The notes beneath the pieces were generated by a model. That model saw only the letters and a program-made list of their open reading frames with translations, made no database searches and was not told where the DNA came from. Both the position numbers and the translations under genes were made by a program. Shown here piece by piece: positions 24,349 through 32,759 of a stretch of DNA of 54,497 nucleotides. This stretch comes from Catellatospora coxensis (lineage in GTDB: Bacteria > Actinomycetota > Actinomycetes > Mycobacteriales > Micromonosporaceae): the NCBI RefSeq assembly GCF_016862635.1, contig NZ_BONI01000013.1, forward strand, positions 1-54,497. The letters run 5' to 3'. Numbering within the stretch: position 1 is the stretch's first letter; the number at the start of each line of letters is the position of its first letter.

Positions 24349-24572
24349 GCGGACACCGCCTCGACGTCGACTCGGTCCCGGACAAGCCGGGGCGACGGGG
24401 TGCACATCACCTGCTCGCGAATCGCGCGATGGGTGCACGCACCGCAGACCGCACCGACCGCGCCACCGCAGCACATGCACCAGTTCGCCGCGTACCCGCG
24501 CAGCGCCCACCCGGCCAGCATGGCCAGGACGACGACCGCGCCGAGCACGGCGACGGCCACGTAGACTGCCAT
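24345..24572 (-). CDS. small single-pass membrane protein with Cys pairs
   Basis: A 75-residue protein from ATG 24572, with AGGAGG six bases before it. An N-terminal transmembrane helix (AVYVAVAVLGAVVVLAMLAG, residues 2-21) is followed by WCMCCGG, VCGAC and VMC, five or more Cys that could bind a metal or form disulfides. It is coupled to the following 63-residue gene. Divergent from the HTH gene at 24783. Function unknown. Confidence 0.65.
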   Translation of the reverse strand: MAVYVAVAVLGAVVVLAMLAGWALRGYAANWCMCCGGAVGAVCGACTHRAIREQVMCTPSPRLVRDRVDVEAVSA

Positions 24573-24782
24573 CAACCACCTCCTTGTGGAGTTGTGGGGA
24601 GGCGGGGCGCCGGGGACCAACCAGTCAGCCCCGCCTCCAGCTTTTCAGCGCACCTTCCTGATGCGCTGTCTGTTGCATATGGACGGTTGACTTAGTCTGC
24701 CGCATGCAATCTGCACGGGCAACCTATCGTTGATGATTCCTTTACAGACACCATGACGCCCCTGCACACTGTCTTGATGCCC

Positions 24783-25613
24783 ATGAGTCCCACTGCTATC
24801 CGGCGACGCGTCGGCTACAGATTGCGCGAGTTGCGCGGCAAGGCCGGCCTGACCACGATCGAAGCCGCAGCGGTCATCCGAGGCTCCGACGCGAAGATCA
24901 GCCGTCTTGAGCGCGGGCTGACGCCACTTCGCCCCGGGGACGTCCAGCTTCTGCTCGACCGCTATGGCGGGGTCGATCCAAGTGAACGAGACCTGCTGGT
25001 GCAGCTCGCGGGTGAGTCTGGTCGGCGCGGCTGGTGGCAGGCATACGAGCTGCCGGAGTGGTTCAACCTGTACATCGGGCTCGAGAGCGCCGCTTCATCG
25101 ATCTCAAACTTCGAAACCCTGCTTGTTCCCGGGCTGCTGCAGACGGCCGACTACACCCGCGCACTCGTCCGCCAGGCTCAACCTACGGCGACGGCCGAAC
25201 GCGTTGACCGGGTCGTCGACGCAAGACTCAAGCGCCAGGCCCGCCTGACGGGCGACGAACCGCTACAGCTGCGTGCCATCATCGGCGAGGCTGCACTGCA
25301 CTGTGTGGTCGGGACCGCAGACGTCATGCGAGCACAGTTCGCGCACCTGGCGCGGATGAGCAAGTCTCCGAACATTGAACTACGCCTCGTGCCGTTCAGC
25401 TCGCCCGCGTACGCCCCCTACGGTCGACCTGTCGTCATCCTGGACTTTCCCGAGCCCGATGACCCGGGCCTGGTTTACTTCGATCACCTCGGCAAGGGCG
25501 TGTACGTTGAGGACGAGGCTCAAATAGCCACCCATCGACAGTCCTTCGAAATGCTGGTGGGAGGCGCATTGAGCGTCGAGGAATCCGCCCGGCTCTTTGC
25601 TGATCGAGGATGA
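24783..25613 (+). CDS. XRE-family regulator with DUF5753 (Scr1/WhiJ type)
   Basis: About 276 residues. The N-terminal helix-turn-helix (residues 8-65: LRELRGKAGLTTIEAAAVIRGSDAKISRLERG) precedes a DUF5753 domain (about 90-270) with IQ-type sequence NFETLLVPGLLQTADYTRALV. Alternative ATG codons lie at 24753 and 24777; none has a clear ribosome site, so a leaderless transcript is possible. The DUF397 gene follows with overlap. Such pairs are widespread in Streptomyces-like genomes, where WhiJ/BldB-type systems affect development. Base composition is lower in GC than neighbours, suggesting transfer. Confidence 0.85.
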   Translation: MSPTAIRRRVGYRLRELRGKAGLTTIEAAAVIRGSDAKISRLERGLTPLRPGDVQLLLDRYGGVDPSERDLLVQLAGESGRRGWWQAYELPEWFNLYIGLESAASSISNFETLLVPGLLQTADYTRALVRQAQPTATAERVDRVVDARLKRQARLTGDEPLQLRAIIGEAALHCVVGTADVMRAQFAHLARMSKSPNIELRLVPFSSPAYAPYGRPVVILDFPEPDDPGLVYFDHLGKGVYVEDEAQIATHRQSFEMLVGGALSVEESARLFADRG

Positions 25614-25813
25614 TGGACATGTTCGAGCACGCCATTTGGAAAAAGAGCAGCCGCAGTGACGGCCAGGGCGCAAACTGCGTCGAGGTCGCGGTCGAGACGG
25701 ATACCGTCGGTGTTCGGGACAGCAAGGACCGGGGCGGCGCGGTGCTCGCCTACGCCGCCGACGATTGGACCGCTTTCCTTTCCGGGGTCAAAGCCGGTGA
25801 GTTCGACCGCTGA
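25610..25813 (+). CDS. DUF397 domain protein
   Basis: A 67-residue DUF397 protein: WKKSSRSDGQGANCVEVA, then VGVRDSKDRGGAVLAY and WTAFLSGVKAGEFD are the family signatures. It overlaps the regulator stop (ATGA); the true start could also be ATG 25613 or 25619. It is the small partner of the XRE/DUF5753 regulator, acting perhaps like an antitoxin or co-regulator; its mechanism is not established. Confidence 0.88.
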   Translation: MMDMFEHAIWKKSSRSDGQGANCVEVAVETDTVGVRDSKDRGGAVLAYAADDWTAFLSGVKAGEFDR

Positions 25814-25827
25814 TCCTGGAGCAAATC

Positions 25828-26349
25828 ATGCAGGTGAACCTCATCCAGGGTGACATCACCCGGCAGGAAGTGGACGCGATCGTCAACGCGGCCAACTCGT
25901 CGCTGCTCGGCGGCGGCGGGGTGGACGGGGCGATCCACCGCAAGGGCGGGCCGGAGATCCTCGCCGAGTGCCGTGCGCTGCGCGCGTCCCAGTACGGCCG
26001 AGGGCTCGCCACCGGCCAGGCCGTCGCCACCACCGCAGGCAGGCTGCCCGCGCGCTGGGTGGTACACACCGTGGGCCCGGTTTACAGCGCCACCGAGGAC
26101 CGGTCCGAGCTGCTCCGCGACTGCTACCGCAACGCATTGCGGGTGGCGAGCGACCTGGGCGCACGTACCGTCGCCTTCCCGCTCATCTCGTCGGGCGTAT
26201 ACCGCTGGCCGGTCGACGACGCCGTCCGCCAGGCCCTGGACGTGCTGGAGCACACCGAGACCGCAGTCGAGGAGGCAACGCTGGTCCTGTTCGACGCCGC
26301 CACCTACCAAACCGCTCTCTCGGTTCGGGATGAGGTCTTCCCGTCCTAA
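25828..26349 (+). CDS. macrodomain protein (O-acetyl-ADP-ribose deacetylase type)
   Basis: A 173-residue single macrodomain. The start LIQGDITRQEVDAIVNAANSSLLGGGGVDGAIH contains the ADP-ribose-binding loop and catalytic-type Asn and Asp residues. FPLISSGVYRWP is the second phosphate loop. This subfamily (YmdB/MacroD-like) hydrolyses O-acetyl-ADP-ribose or removes ADP-ribose from proteins. It lies 14 bp after the DUF397 gene, but there is no proof they act together. Confidence 0.92.
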   Translation: MQVNLIQGDITRQEVDAIVNAANSSLLGGGGVDGAIHRKGGPEILAECRALRASQYGRGLATGQAVATTAGRLPARWVVHTVGPVYSATEDRSELLRDCYRNALRVASDLGARTVAFPLISSGVYRWPVDDAVRQALDVLEHTETAVEEATLVLFDAATYQTALSVRDEVFPS

Positions 26350-26413
26350 GATCCGTTTTTGTGGACGCTGGGTGCCCCTATAGGGACGTCCAGCGACCAC
26401 AAAAACAGATCTT
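26348..26413. repeat. palindromic element after the macrodomain gene
   Basis: Arms of 24 bases (26348-26371 and 26390-26413) with two mismatches and an 18-base loop; outer sequence AAGATCCGTTTTTGTGG. It overlaps the macrodomain stop codon at its left end and lies between convergent genes, so it may also terminate transcription. Confidence 0.8.
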
Positions 26414-26505
26414 GAGAAGTGGGCGGAATGGAGATACCGCCAATTACCGGGAAACGCCGTATCGGCGGCTGGGCAGTCCGCGACCTGCGGCTGCCCGCCG
26501 ACAGC

Positions 26506-27534
26506 TCAGGACACAGTCGCGAGCAGAGCAGCGACGAAGGCGTCGGTGGTGGGCTCGTCGCGGACGGCGATGCGCAGCCAGTCCGGGCCCAGGCCCGGGA
26601 AGGTGTCGCCGCGGCGCACGGCGTAGCCCGCGTCGCGCAGGCGGCTGCGTACGCCCAGACCGTCGTTGACTTTGAGGAGCACGAACGAGCTGGCCGGCGT
26701 GCCCGCGACGACCACCGCGGGCAGCCGCCGCAGGGCGGCGAGCAGGTGTTCGCGGCGCGCGGCCAGCTCGTGGGCGATGCGTTCCTCGGCGGCGACGGCA
26801 TGATCGGTGGCGCAGGCGGCCGCCGCGGCGAGCGCGGGCGTCGACACCGGCCACAGCGGCTGTACGGCAGCCAGCCGCCGCACCAGCTCCGGCGCGGCCA
26901 GCAGGTAGCCGACGCGCAGCCCGGCCAGCGCCCAGGTCTTGGTGAGGCTGCGGACCACCACGAGGCCGGGCAGGTCGCGCCGCGCGGCCAGGGAGTGCGG
27001 CTCGCCGGGGATCGTGTCGGCGAACGCCTCGTCGACGACGAGGATGCGGCCCGGCCTGGCCAGGCTCGCGACCGCGGCGGCGGGGTGGGCGACCGAGGTC
27101 GGGTTGGTGGGGTTGCCGAGCAGCACCAGGTCGGCGTCGTCCGGCACGGCGGCCGGGTCGAGGGTGAACGGCTCCGGCAGCAGCACCCGGTCGACCCGGT
27201 GCCCGGCGGCGAGCAGGGCCGCCTCCGGTTCGGTGAACTGCGGGTGCACCACGACCGGCCGCCGGGCGTCCCGCAGGCCCTGCGCGAGCAGCGTGAACGC
27301 TTGCGCCGCACCGGCGGTGAGCAGCACTTCCTCCGGGTTCCGGCGGTGCCGGGCCGCGATCGCGGCGCGGGCGGCGGCGCCGTCGGGGTACGCGTCGAGG
27401 CGGTGCAGCGACTCGCGGATCGGGTCGGCGAGCCAGTCCGGGAGCGGGGCCTGGCGCACGTTCACCGCCAGGTCGATCAGCCCTGGGCCGACTTCGACGT
27501 CCCCGTGGTGCCCGAGGTCGAAGCCCCCGGTCAT
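26506..27534 (-). CDS. cobC: CobC-like PLP-dependent aminotransferase-fold protein (Rv2231c family)
   Basis: A 342-residue fold-type I PLP enzyme. It shows TAGAAQAFTLLAQGL, LLGNPTNPTSV, VDEAFADTIPGE and Schiff-base Lys in VRSLTKTWALAGLRVGY. It is expected to act as L-threonine-O-3-phosphate decarboxylase, supplying aminopropanol phosphate for the cobalamin side chain joined by CobD/CbiB. The neighbouring cobD gene upstream supports this, and its stop overlaps this ATG (ATGA). No cobalamin riboswitch was noticed. Confidence 0.85.
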   Translation of the reverse strand: MTGGFDLGHHGDVEVGPGLIDLAVNVRQAPLPDWLADPIRESLHRLDAYPDGAAARAAIAARHRRNPEEVLLTAGAAQAFTLLAQGLRDARRPVVVHPQFTEPEAALLAAGHRVDRVLLPEPFTLDPAAVPDDADLVLLGNPTNPTSVAHPAAAVASLARPGRILVVDEAFADTIPGEPHSLAARRDLPGLVVVRSLTKTWALAGLRVGYLLAAPELVRRLAAVQPLWPVSTPALAAAAACATDHAVAAEERIAHELAARREHLLAALRRLPAVVVAGTPASSFVLLKVNDGLGVRSRLRDAGYAVRRGDTFPGLGPDWLRIAVRDEPTTDAFVAALLATVS

Positions 27535-28817
27535 CGCTTTGCCCCGTTTCGCGGCTCGACGCTGCGGCGGGCCTCTGGATCTAGAAGAGTTGTGGTCGTC
27601 CTGGCGACCACAACTCTTCTAGATCCGGCAGTCAGGGATCGCGCGACCGCGGCGAAGCGGCCGGCCCGCCAAGTCGGCGACGGCACCGCGGCAAGCGCCG
27701 CCGCCCCGCCGCCCACCGCCGACCCCGCCCGCAACCGCACCCCCGCCCGCAACCGCCCACCTTCCCGCAACCCCAACCGGGAACCGAACCCGCTGCTCAA
27801 GCCACCTCGACCGTTAAGAAGGTGCCCTTCCTCTACGGATTCCGTTAAGAAGGTGCCCTTCCTTCGCCCGAAGCGGGTGAGGGCGGCGAGGGTGGCGGTG
27901 GCCAGGCCTACGGCGGCGGAGAGGGTGGCGGCGCGGCGGATGTCGCGGGAGCGGGGCCCGGGGCCGGAGCCGAGGTACGGGCGGGTCTCGGAGCGGCCGA
28001 AGTAGACGTTGGTGCCGCCGAGGCGTACGCCGAGCGCGCCGGCGAAGGCTGACTCGCACTGGCCGGAGTTGGGGCTGGGGTGAGCGCGGCCGTCACGACG
28101 CCAGACGCGGGCGGTGCGGGCCGGGGAACCGGCGACCAGCGGCGCGGCGGCCACGGCCAGCGCGGCGGTGAGGCGGGACGGGAGCAGGTTCGCGGCGTCG
28201 TCGAGGCGGGCCGAGGCCGTGCCGAAGCGGGCGTACCGCGCCGACCGGTGCCCGACCATCGCGTCCAGTGTGTTGACCGCCCGGTAGCCGACCAGGCCGG
28301 GGAGCCCGGCCAGCGCGCCCCAGACCAGCGGTGCGACCTCCGCGTCCGAGGAGTTCTCCGCGATCGACTCGACCGTCGCGCGGGCCAGTTCCGGCTCGTC
28401 CAGCGTGGACGGGTCGCGGCCGCACAGATGGGACAGGCGGGCGCGGGCCGCGGGCAGGTCGCCGCGTTCCAGCGCCCCGGCCATCAGCCCGCCCTCGCGG
28501 CGCAGGCTGCGCCCGCCGAGCACGGCCCAGGTCCCGGCCGCCATCAGCACGCCCCGCAGCACCGGCCGCTGCCGGGTGGCCCGGTGCGCCAGCACCGCCG
28601 CCGCCACCGGCACGCCCACGGCCAGCGTGGTGAACACGGCCCCGGCCCGCCGCGAGTCGGCGTACGTGTACCGCTCCACGACCTTCGCGAAGTCGCCGAA
28701 CCCGGCGACCGGGTGCAGCCGTCGCGGGTCGCCGAACGCGGCGTCGAGGGCTACTCCGGCCAGCAGGCCGAACGCGTCTGCTCGGCGTGCGGTCCGGCTC
28801 GCACGGGACCGGCTCAC
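27531..28817 (-). CDS. cobD: CobD/CbiB cobalamin biosynthesis protein with repeat-derived C-terminal extension
   Basis: A 428-residue membrane protein. Residues 1-316 form the CbiB core: LLAGVALDAAFGDPRRLHPVAGFG, ATVESIAENSSDAEVAPLVWGALAGLPGLVGYRAVNTLDAMVG, DDAANLLPSRL and HPSPNSGQCESAFAGALGV. It attaches aminopropanol phosphate to adenosylcobyric acid. About 110 extra residues follow and coincide with two GTTAAGAAGGTGCC repeats and a 22-bp-arm palindrome, all read in frame. The frame stays open to the cobC ATG (ATGA overlap). GTG 28817 overlaps the YbjN gene stop (GTGA). Family members usually end near 310-320 residues. Confidence 0.88.
   Translation of the reverse strand: MSRSRASRTARRADAFGLLAGVALDAAFGDPRRLHPVAGFGDFAKVVERYTYADSRRAGAVFTTLAVGVPVAAAVLAHRATRQRPVLRGVLMAAGTWAVLGGRSLRREGGLMAGALERGDLPAARARLSHLCGRDPSTLDEPELARATVESIAENSSDAEVAPLVWGALAGLPGLVGYRAVNTLDAMVGHRSARYARFGTASARLDDAANLLPSRLTAALAVAAAPLVAGSPARTARVWRRDGRAHPSPNSGQCESAFAGALGVRLGGTNVYFGRSETRPYLGSGPGPRSRDIRRAATLSAAVGLATATLAALTRFGRRKGTFLTESVEEGHLLNGRGGLSSGFGSRLGLREGGRLRAGVRLRAGSAVGGGAAALAAVPSPTWRAGRFAAVARSLTAGSRRVVVARTTTTLLDPEARRSVEPRNGAKR
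27577..27626. repeat. perfect inverted repeat inside the 3' end of cobD
   Basis: Arms of 22 bases (27577-27598 and 27605-27626, GGATCTAGAAGAGTTGTGG) with a 6-base loop, no mismatch. It is translated within the CobD C-terminal extension. Only one copy of this sequence was noticed in the window. Confidence 0.9.
27811..27863. repeat. two direct copies of the GTTAAGAAGGTGCCCTTCCT repeat
   Basis: CCGTTAAGAAGGTGCCCTTC starts at 27811 and again at 27842, a 31-base period. Both lie in the extended cobD reading frame, directly where the CbiB core ends. A diverged inverted form is found at 35647-35702 after the LacI-type gene. Confidence 0.85.
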
Positions 28818-29401
28818 GCCCGGTGGTCCGCGTCCGCGCCGGCCGGGTTGTCGCGGCCCGGCTCCGGCAGCACGTCGGTGCCGGTGTCGAGGACGGACTC
28901 CTCGGCGGGTGCGGCCGGCTCGTCCATGAGGTGGCGGAAGGCGCGCAGGTTGTCGGTGGGTTCGCCGCGGCTGATCCGCCAGCGCCACTCGCGCTTGATC
29001 GCAGTGCTGAAGCCCAGCTCCAGCAGGGTGTCGAAGGACTCGTCGGCTGCGGCGAGCACCGCGCCGAGCAGCCGGTCCAGCTCCTGCGGGGTGACCGCGG
29101 CCAGCGGCAGCCGGCCGGTCAGGTACACGTCGCCGACGGCGTCGACGGTGAACGCGACCCCGTACAGCTTCGCGTTGCGGCGCAGCAGCCAGGCCCAGAC
29201 GGCCTCGCGGTTCTCGTCGGGCTGGCGCACCACGAACGCCTCGATGCGCAGCGCGTGCTCGCCGACGATCAGGTTCACGTTCGTCTTGAGCTTGTGCGTG
29301 CCGGGCAGGGTCACCACGTACGAGTGGGGGCCGGTGCGGTCCAGGGGCAGCTCGGCGCAGGCCTGCTCGATCAGCGCGCAGGCCTCGGCGACCGTGGTCA
29401 T
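28814..29401 (-). CDS. YbjN domain-containing protein
   Basis: A 195-residue YbjN-like (type III secretion chaperone fold) protein. Visible signatures are YVVTLPGTHKLKTNVNLIVGEHALRIEAFVVRQPDENREAVWAWLLRRNAKLYGVAFTVDAVGDVYLTGRLPL. It is a conserved neighbour of mshA in actinobacteria. Its stop overlaps the cobD GTG. Exact role unknown; YbjN proteins may act as chaperones or regulators. Confidence 0.85.
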   Translation of the reverse strand: MTTVAEACALIEQACAELPLDRTGPHSYVVTLPGTHKLKTNVNLIVGEHALRIEAFVVRQPDENREAVWAWLLRRNAKLYGVAFTVDAVGDVYLTGRLPLAAVTPQELDRLLGAVLAAADESFDTLLELGFSTAIKREWRWRISRGEPTDNLRAFRHLMDEPAAPAEESVLDTGTDVLPEPGRDNPAGADADHRA

Positions 29402-29416
29402 GAGGCTCCTAGCGGG

Positions 29417-30706
29417 TCACCACCGGGCGCAGCCGGCGAGTTCGAGCTGCCGGCGGGACCGGTGCTCGGTCATCGCCTCACGATAGACGTCGAGCAGCCG
29501 GGCGGTCGTGTGGTCCCAGGAGAAGTCGTACGCGTGCTTGACCGCGCCCAGGGCCAACTCGTCGCGGCGGCCGGGCTCGGCGAGCAGCCGGTCGAGCACC
29601 CGGGCCCAGTCGGCGGCGGCGTGCCCGTCGACCAGCACGCCGCTGACCTCGTCGCGTACCGCGGTGACCAGACCGCCGACGGCGGCCGCGACGACGGGTG
29701 TGCCGCAGGCCTGGGCTTCCAGCGCGACCAGCCCGAACGACTCGTTGTGCGACGGCACGGCGACCAGGTCGGCGGCCCGGTACACGTCGGCGAGCCGGTC
29801 CCCGGCCTGCGGCGGCAGGAAGCGCACCCGGTCGCGTACGCCCAGCGAGTCGGCCAGCTCGATCAGCGAGGTCGGCCGGTCCAGGCCGGAGCCGCTGGGG
29901 CCGCCGACGACCAGCGCGATCGCGTCGGGGTCGCGCAGCTCGGCAAGTGCCCGGATCAGCACGTCGGGGGCCTTCAGGGGCTGGATGCGGCCGACGAAGG
30001 CAACGATCTTGGCGTGCGGCGGCAGGCCGAGGCGGGCGCGGGCGGCGAGCCGGTCGCCGGGGCGGAAGCGCTCCAGGTCGACGCCGGGCGCGACCACGGC
30101 GACGCGTTCCAGCGGCGCGTGGTAGAGGTCGATCAGCTCGCGGGCCTCGGTCGGGGTGTTCGCGACGAGCCGGTCGGACTGCTCGACGACCTGCTCCTCC
30201 CCGACGACGCGGCCCATCGGCTCGGCCCGGTCGCCCTCGGCCAGCTGCAAGTTCTTGACCTTGGCGAGGGTGTGCGCGGTGTGCACCAGCGGCACGCCCC
30301 AGCGGTCCTTGGCCAGCCAGCCGACCTGGCCGGACAGCCAGTAGTGGGAGGCCAGCAGGTCGTAGTGGCCGGGCGGGCGGGCCGCCTCGATGCCGAGCAC
30401 GCCGTGCGTGAACGCGCACAGCTGCGCGGGCAGGTCCTCCTTGGCCAGGCCCTCGTACGGGCCGGCGCTGATGTGCCGGACGGTCACCCCGGGCGCGAGT
30501 TCCGCGCGCGGAGGCAGGTCGCCGCCGGTGGTCCGGGTGAACACCTCGATCTCGATCCCGGCCTTGGCCAGGCGTTTGGAGACCTCGACGATGTACACGT
30601 TCATCCCGCCCGCGTCGCCGGTGCCCGGTTGGTGCAGCGGTGACGTGTGCACGGAGAGCGTGGCGATCCGCCTGGGCAGCCCCTGGGGGAGGGAACGAGA
30701 GCTCAC
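29417..30706 (-). CDS. mshA: D-inositol-3-phosphate glycosyltransferase MshA
   Basis: A 429-residue GT-B glycosyltransferase (GT4). It catalyses the first step of mycothiol synthesis, joining UDP-GlcNAc to inositol-3-phosphate. The MshA-type start [24 protein letters not shown] is clear, as are [36 protein letters not shown] and [19 protein letters not shown] (the nucleotide-sugar-binding E-x7-E). GTG 30706 is chosen because longer starts would run into the divergent SDR gene. mshD lies at 53349 in this window. Confidence 0.93.
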   Translation of the reverse strand: MSSRSLPQGLPRRIATLSVHTSPLHQPGTGDAGGMNVYIVEVSKRLAKAGIEIEVFTRTTGGDLPPRAELAPGVTVRHISAGPYEGLAKEDLPAQLCAFTHGVLGIEAARPPGHYDLLASHYWLSGQVGWLAKDRWGVPLVHTAHTLAKVKNLQLAEGDRAEPMGRVVGEEQVVEQSDRLVANTPTEARELIDLYHAPLERVAVVAPGVDLERFRPGDRLAARARLGLPPHAKIVAFVGRIQPLKAPDVLIRALAELRDPDAIALVVGGPSGSGLDRPTSLIELADSLGVRDRVRFLPPQAGDRLADVYRAADLVAVPSHNESFGLVALEAQACGTPVVAAAVGGLVTAVRDEVSGVLVDGHAAADWARVLDRLLAEPGRRDELALGAVKHAYDFSWDHTTARLLDVYREAMTEHRSRRQLELAGCARW

Positions 30707-30806
30707 AGGTCGATCAACATCGGCTGGGCCGGGTGTCTTCCCGATCCGGGCGTGATGAGCGTCGCAGCCCGGATGATGGGACGTCACGCCGCTTAGGATG
30801 CTGCTC

Positions 30807-31553
30807 ATGTCGTACCAGAAGATCGCCGTCGTCTCCGGGGCGTCCAGCGGCATCGGCGCCGCCACCGCCCGGCGCCTGGCCGCCGCGGGCTACCACGTGC
30901 ACGCCCTCGCCCGCCGCACCGAGCGCGTCGAGGCGCTCGCCAAGGAGATCAACGGCACCGCCGTGACCTGCGACGTAACCGACGACTACGCGGTCGCGCA
31001 GTACGCGGCGACGGTGGAGCGGGTGGACCTGCTGGTCAACAACGCCGGCGGCGCGGTCGGCGCGGACCCGGTGGCCACCGCGAGCGTCGCCGACTGGCAG
31101 GCGATGTACGACGTGAACGTGCTGGGCACGCTGCGCCTGACCAAGGCCCTGCTCCCGGCCCTGATCGCCTCCGGCGCGGGCACCGTGGTCACCATCAGCT
31201 CCACCGCCGGCCTCATCGTGTACGAGGGTGGCGGCGGTTACGCGGCGGCCAAGCATGCCCAGACCGCCCTGGTCGAGACCCTGCGCCTGGAGCTGTGCGG
31301 CGACCCGGTCCGCGTCGTCGAGATCGACCCGGGCATGGTCAAGACCGACGAGTTCGCCCTCAACCGCTTCGGCGGCGACGCCGCCCGCGCCGCCTCCGTC
31401 TACGCCGGCGTCGCCGAGCCCCTCACCGCCGACGACATCGCCGAATGCGTCACCTGGTGCGCCGAACTCCCCCACCACGTCAACATCGACCGCATGGTCG
31501 TCCGCCCCCTCGCCCAAGCCGCCCAACACAAGGTCCACCGCGTCGGCGTCTAG
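30807..31553 (+). CDS. short-chain dehydrogenase/reductase
   Basis: A 248-residue classical SDR. The NAD(P)-binding motif is [20 protein letters not shown] is present, and the catalytic Ser and YAAAK occur in [22 protein letters not shown]. Start ATG 30807; a longer start at 30798 has less support. A similar SDR (Rv0484c) sits beside mshA in M. tuberculosis. The substrate is not known. Confidence 0.92.
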   Translation: MSYQKIAVVSGASSGIGAATARRLAAAGYHVHALARRTERVEALAKEINGTAVTCDVTDDYAVAQYAATVERVDLLVNNAGGAVGADPVATASVADWQAMYDVNVLGTLRLTKALLPALIASGAGTVVTISSTAGLIVYEGGGGYAAAKHAQTALVETLRLELCGDPVRVVEIDPGMVKTDEFALNRFGGDAARAASVYAGVAEPLTADDIAECVTWCAELPHHVNIDRMVVRPLAQAAQHKVHRVGV

Positions 31554-31572
31554 CCCCCGGCCGCCGTTCCGG

Positions 31573-31633
31573 GTTGATCATGAACTTATGGCACGGTTGG
31601 ACGGCGTGTCGCCGGCATAACTTCATGATCAAC
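31573..31633. repeat. palindromic element family 2, copy D
   Basis: GTTGATCATGAACTTATGGC (31573-31592) pairs with 31614-31633 with two mismatches around a 21-base loop. The same arms and loop occur at 41033-41092. It lies just after the SDR stop and before the methyltransferase gene. Confidence 0.85.
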
Positions 31634-31646
31634 GCGGAGGGGAGGG

Positions 31647-32429
31647 GTGCGGGCGGTGAAGCCGCAGGGGGAGATCACGCGGGGGACCACCAATCCGAAC
31701 CGGCTGCGGCGGGTGGACCGGTGGATCGCCTGGTGGTGTGGTCGCGCGCTGGTTGAGGCGGCCGATCCGCTGGTCGTCGACCTCGGTTACGGGGCTACGC
31801 CGATCACGGCGGTGGAGTTGCGGGCGCGGCTGGCGAAGGTGCGGCCGGGGGTCCGGGTGGCCGGGTTGGAGATCGATCCGGCGCGGGTCGCGGCGGCACA
31901 GGTGGCCGCGGACCCGCCGGGGCTGACGTTCGCGCGGGGCGGGTTCGAGCTGGCCGGGCTGCGGCCCGTCGTGGTCCGGGCCTTCAACGTGCTGCGGCAG
32001 TACGACGAGAGCGCCGTGCCCGCCGCCTGGACCACGATCACCGGCAACCTGGCCCCGGGCGGCTGGCTGATCGAGGGCACCTGTGACGAGCTGGGCCGCC
32101 TCGGCAGCTGGGCGGCGCTGCCCGCGGGCGCGGCCACCCCGGCCACGCTGACGCTGGCGGCGAAGCTGTCCACCCTGGAGTCCCCGGCGACGTTCGCCGA
32201 GCGCCTGCCCAAGGCGCTGATCCACCGCAACGTGCCGGGCGAGCCGGTGTACGACCTGCTGCGTACGCTCGACGAGGCCTGGCGGCACGCCGCCCCGCTG
32301 GCCGTCTTCGGCCCGCGCCAGCGCTGGCTGGACGCGGTGTCCCGGCTCAAGGCGGCAGGCTGGCCGGTCCTGGATCGCCCGGCCCGCTGGCGGCTCGGCG
32401 AGGTCACCCTCACCTGGCCGACCCGCTGA
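31647..32429 (+). CDS. class I SAM-dependent methyltransferase-like protein
   Basis: A 260-residue protein with a Rossmann-type motif: VVDLGYGATPITAVELRARLAKVRPGVRVAGLEIDPARVAAA. The N-terminus, GEITRGTTNPNRLRRVDRWIAW, is a conserved signature of an uncharacterised actinobacterial family found near murB. The acidic residue ending strand 2 (EID) fits SAM binding. Substrate unknown. GTG start with GGAGGGGAGG close by; GTG 31656 is an alternative. Confidence 0.8.
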   Translation: MRAVKPQGEITRGTTNPNRLRRVDRWIAWWCGRALVEAADPLVVDLGYGATPITAVELRARLAKVRPGVRVAGLEIDPARVAAAQVAADPPGLTFARGGFELAGLRPVVVRAFNVLRQYDESAVPAAWTTITGNLAPGGWLIEGTCDELGRLGSWAALPAGAATPATLTLAAKLSTLESPATFAERLPKALIHRNVPGEPVYDLLRTLDEAWRHAAPLAVFGPRQRWLDAVSRLKAAGWPVLDRPARWRLGEVTLTWPTR

Positions 32430-32536
32430 CCTGCCCGAGCGCCGGACCGGTGGTGCGGCATGCGTGGGAGCGATGATCCCTTCCGAGCCCGCCGGTCGTT
32501 ACGTCCGTTATGAACCTTATCGGGGAGTTTCCCGCC

Positions 32537-32665
32537 ATGCTGGCGCACGGCCAGCAGCTCACCGTACGCGCCAGCCCGCCGTTCCTGCTCGGCGTCGGGC
32601 TGCTGCTGCTCGGCATCATCATGCTGGTCGTGGCGTTCGTGCTGGCCAGGCGGTCCGCGGAGTGA
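32537..32665 (+). CDS. tiny single-pass membrane protein
   Basis: A 42-residue product from ATG 32537 with GGGGAG nine bases upstream; an in-frame ATG at 32510 is possible. One transmembrane helix (FLLGVGLLLLGIIMLVVAFV) ends in a positively charged tail ARRSAE. The stop overlaps the next GTG (GTGA), which supports both being translated. No family recognised. Confidence 0.6.
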   Translation: MLAHGQQLTVRASPPFLLGVGLLLLGIIMLVVAFVLARRSAE

Positions 32666-32757
32666 ACCGCGACGACCTGATCCGCCTGCTCGTGCTGTTC
32701 ACGGTGTGCGGCGGCCTCGGGTGGCTGGCGGGCGGCCGGCGCCGCCCGCACGGCTGA
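32662..32757 (+). CDS. tiny membrane protein coupled to the previous one
   Basis: A 31-residue product from GTG 32662: a charged start NRDDLIR, hydrophobic LLVLFTVCGGLGWLAGG, and a basic tail RRRPHG, giving one possible transmembrane helix. The GTGA overlap and same codon bias as neighbours suggest real translation, but no homologue is recalled. It converges with murB, whose stop lies 2 bases on. Confidence 0.5.
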   Translation: MNRDDLIRLLVLFTVCGGLGWLAGGRRRPHG

Positions 32758-32759
32758 CC

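Noticed and set aside
27811-27863. Possible two-unit CRISPR array
   Set aside because: Only two 20-base repeats with an 11-base gap; they match a dispersed repeat family and no cas genes are present.
26506-28817. Cobalamin riboswitch for the cob genes
   Set aside because: No B12-box-like conserved sequence was seen near the genes, which are coupled to the upstream ybjN gene.
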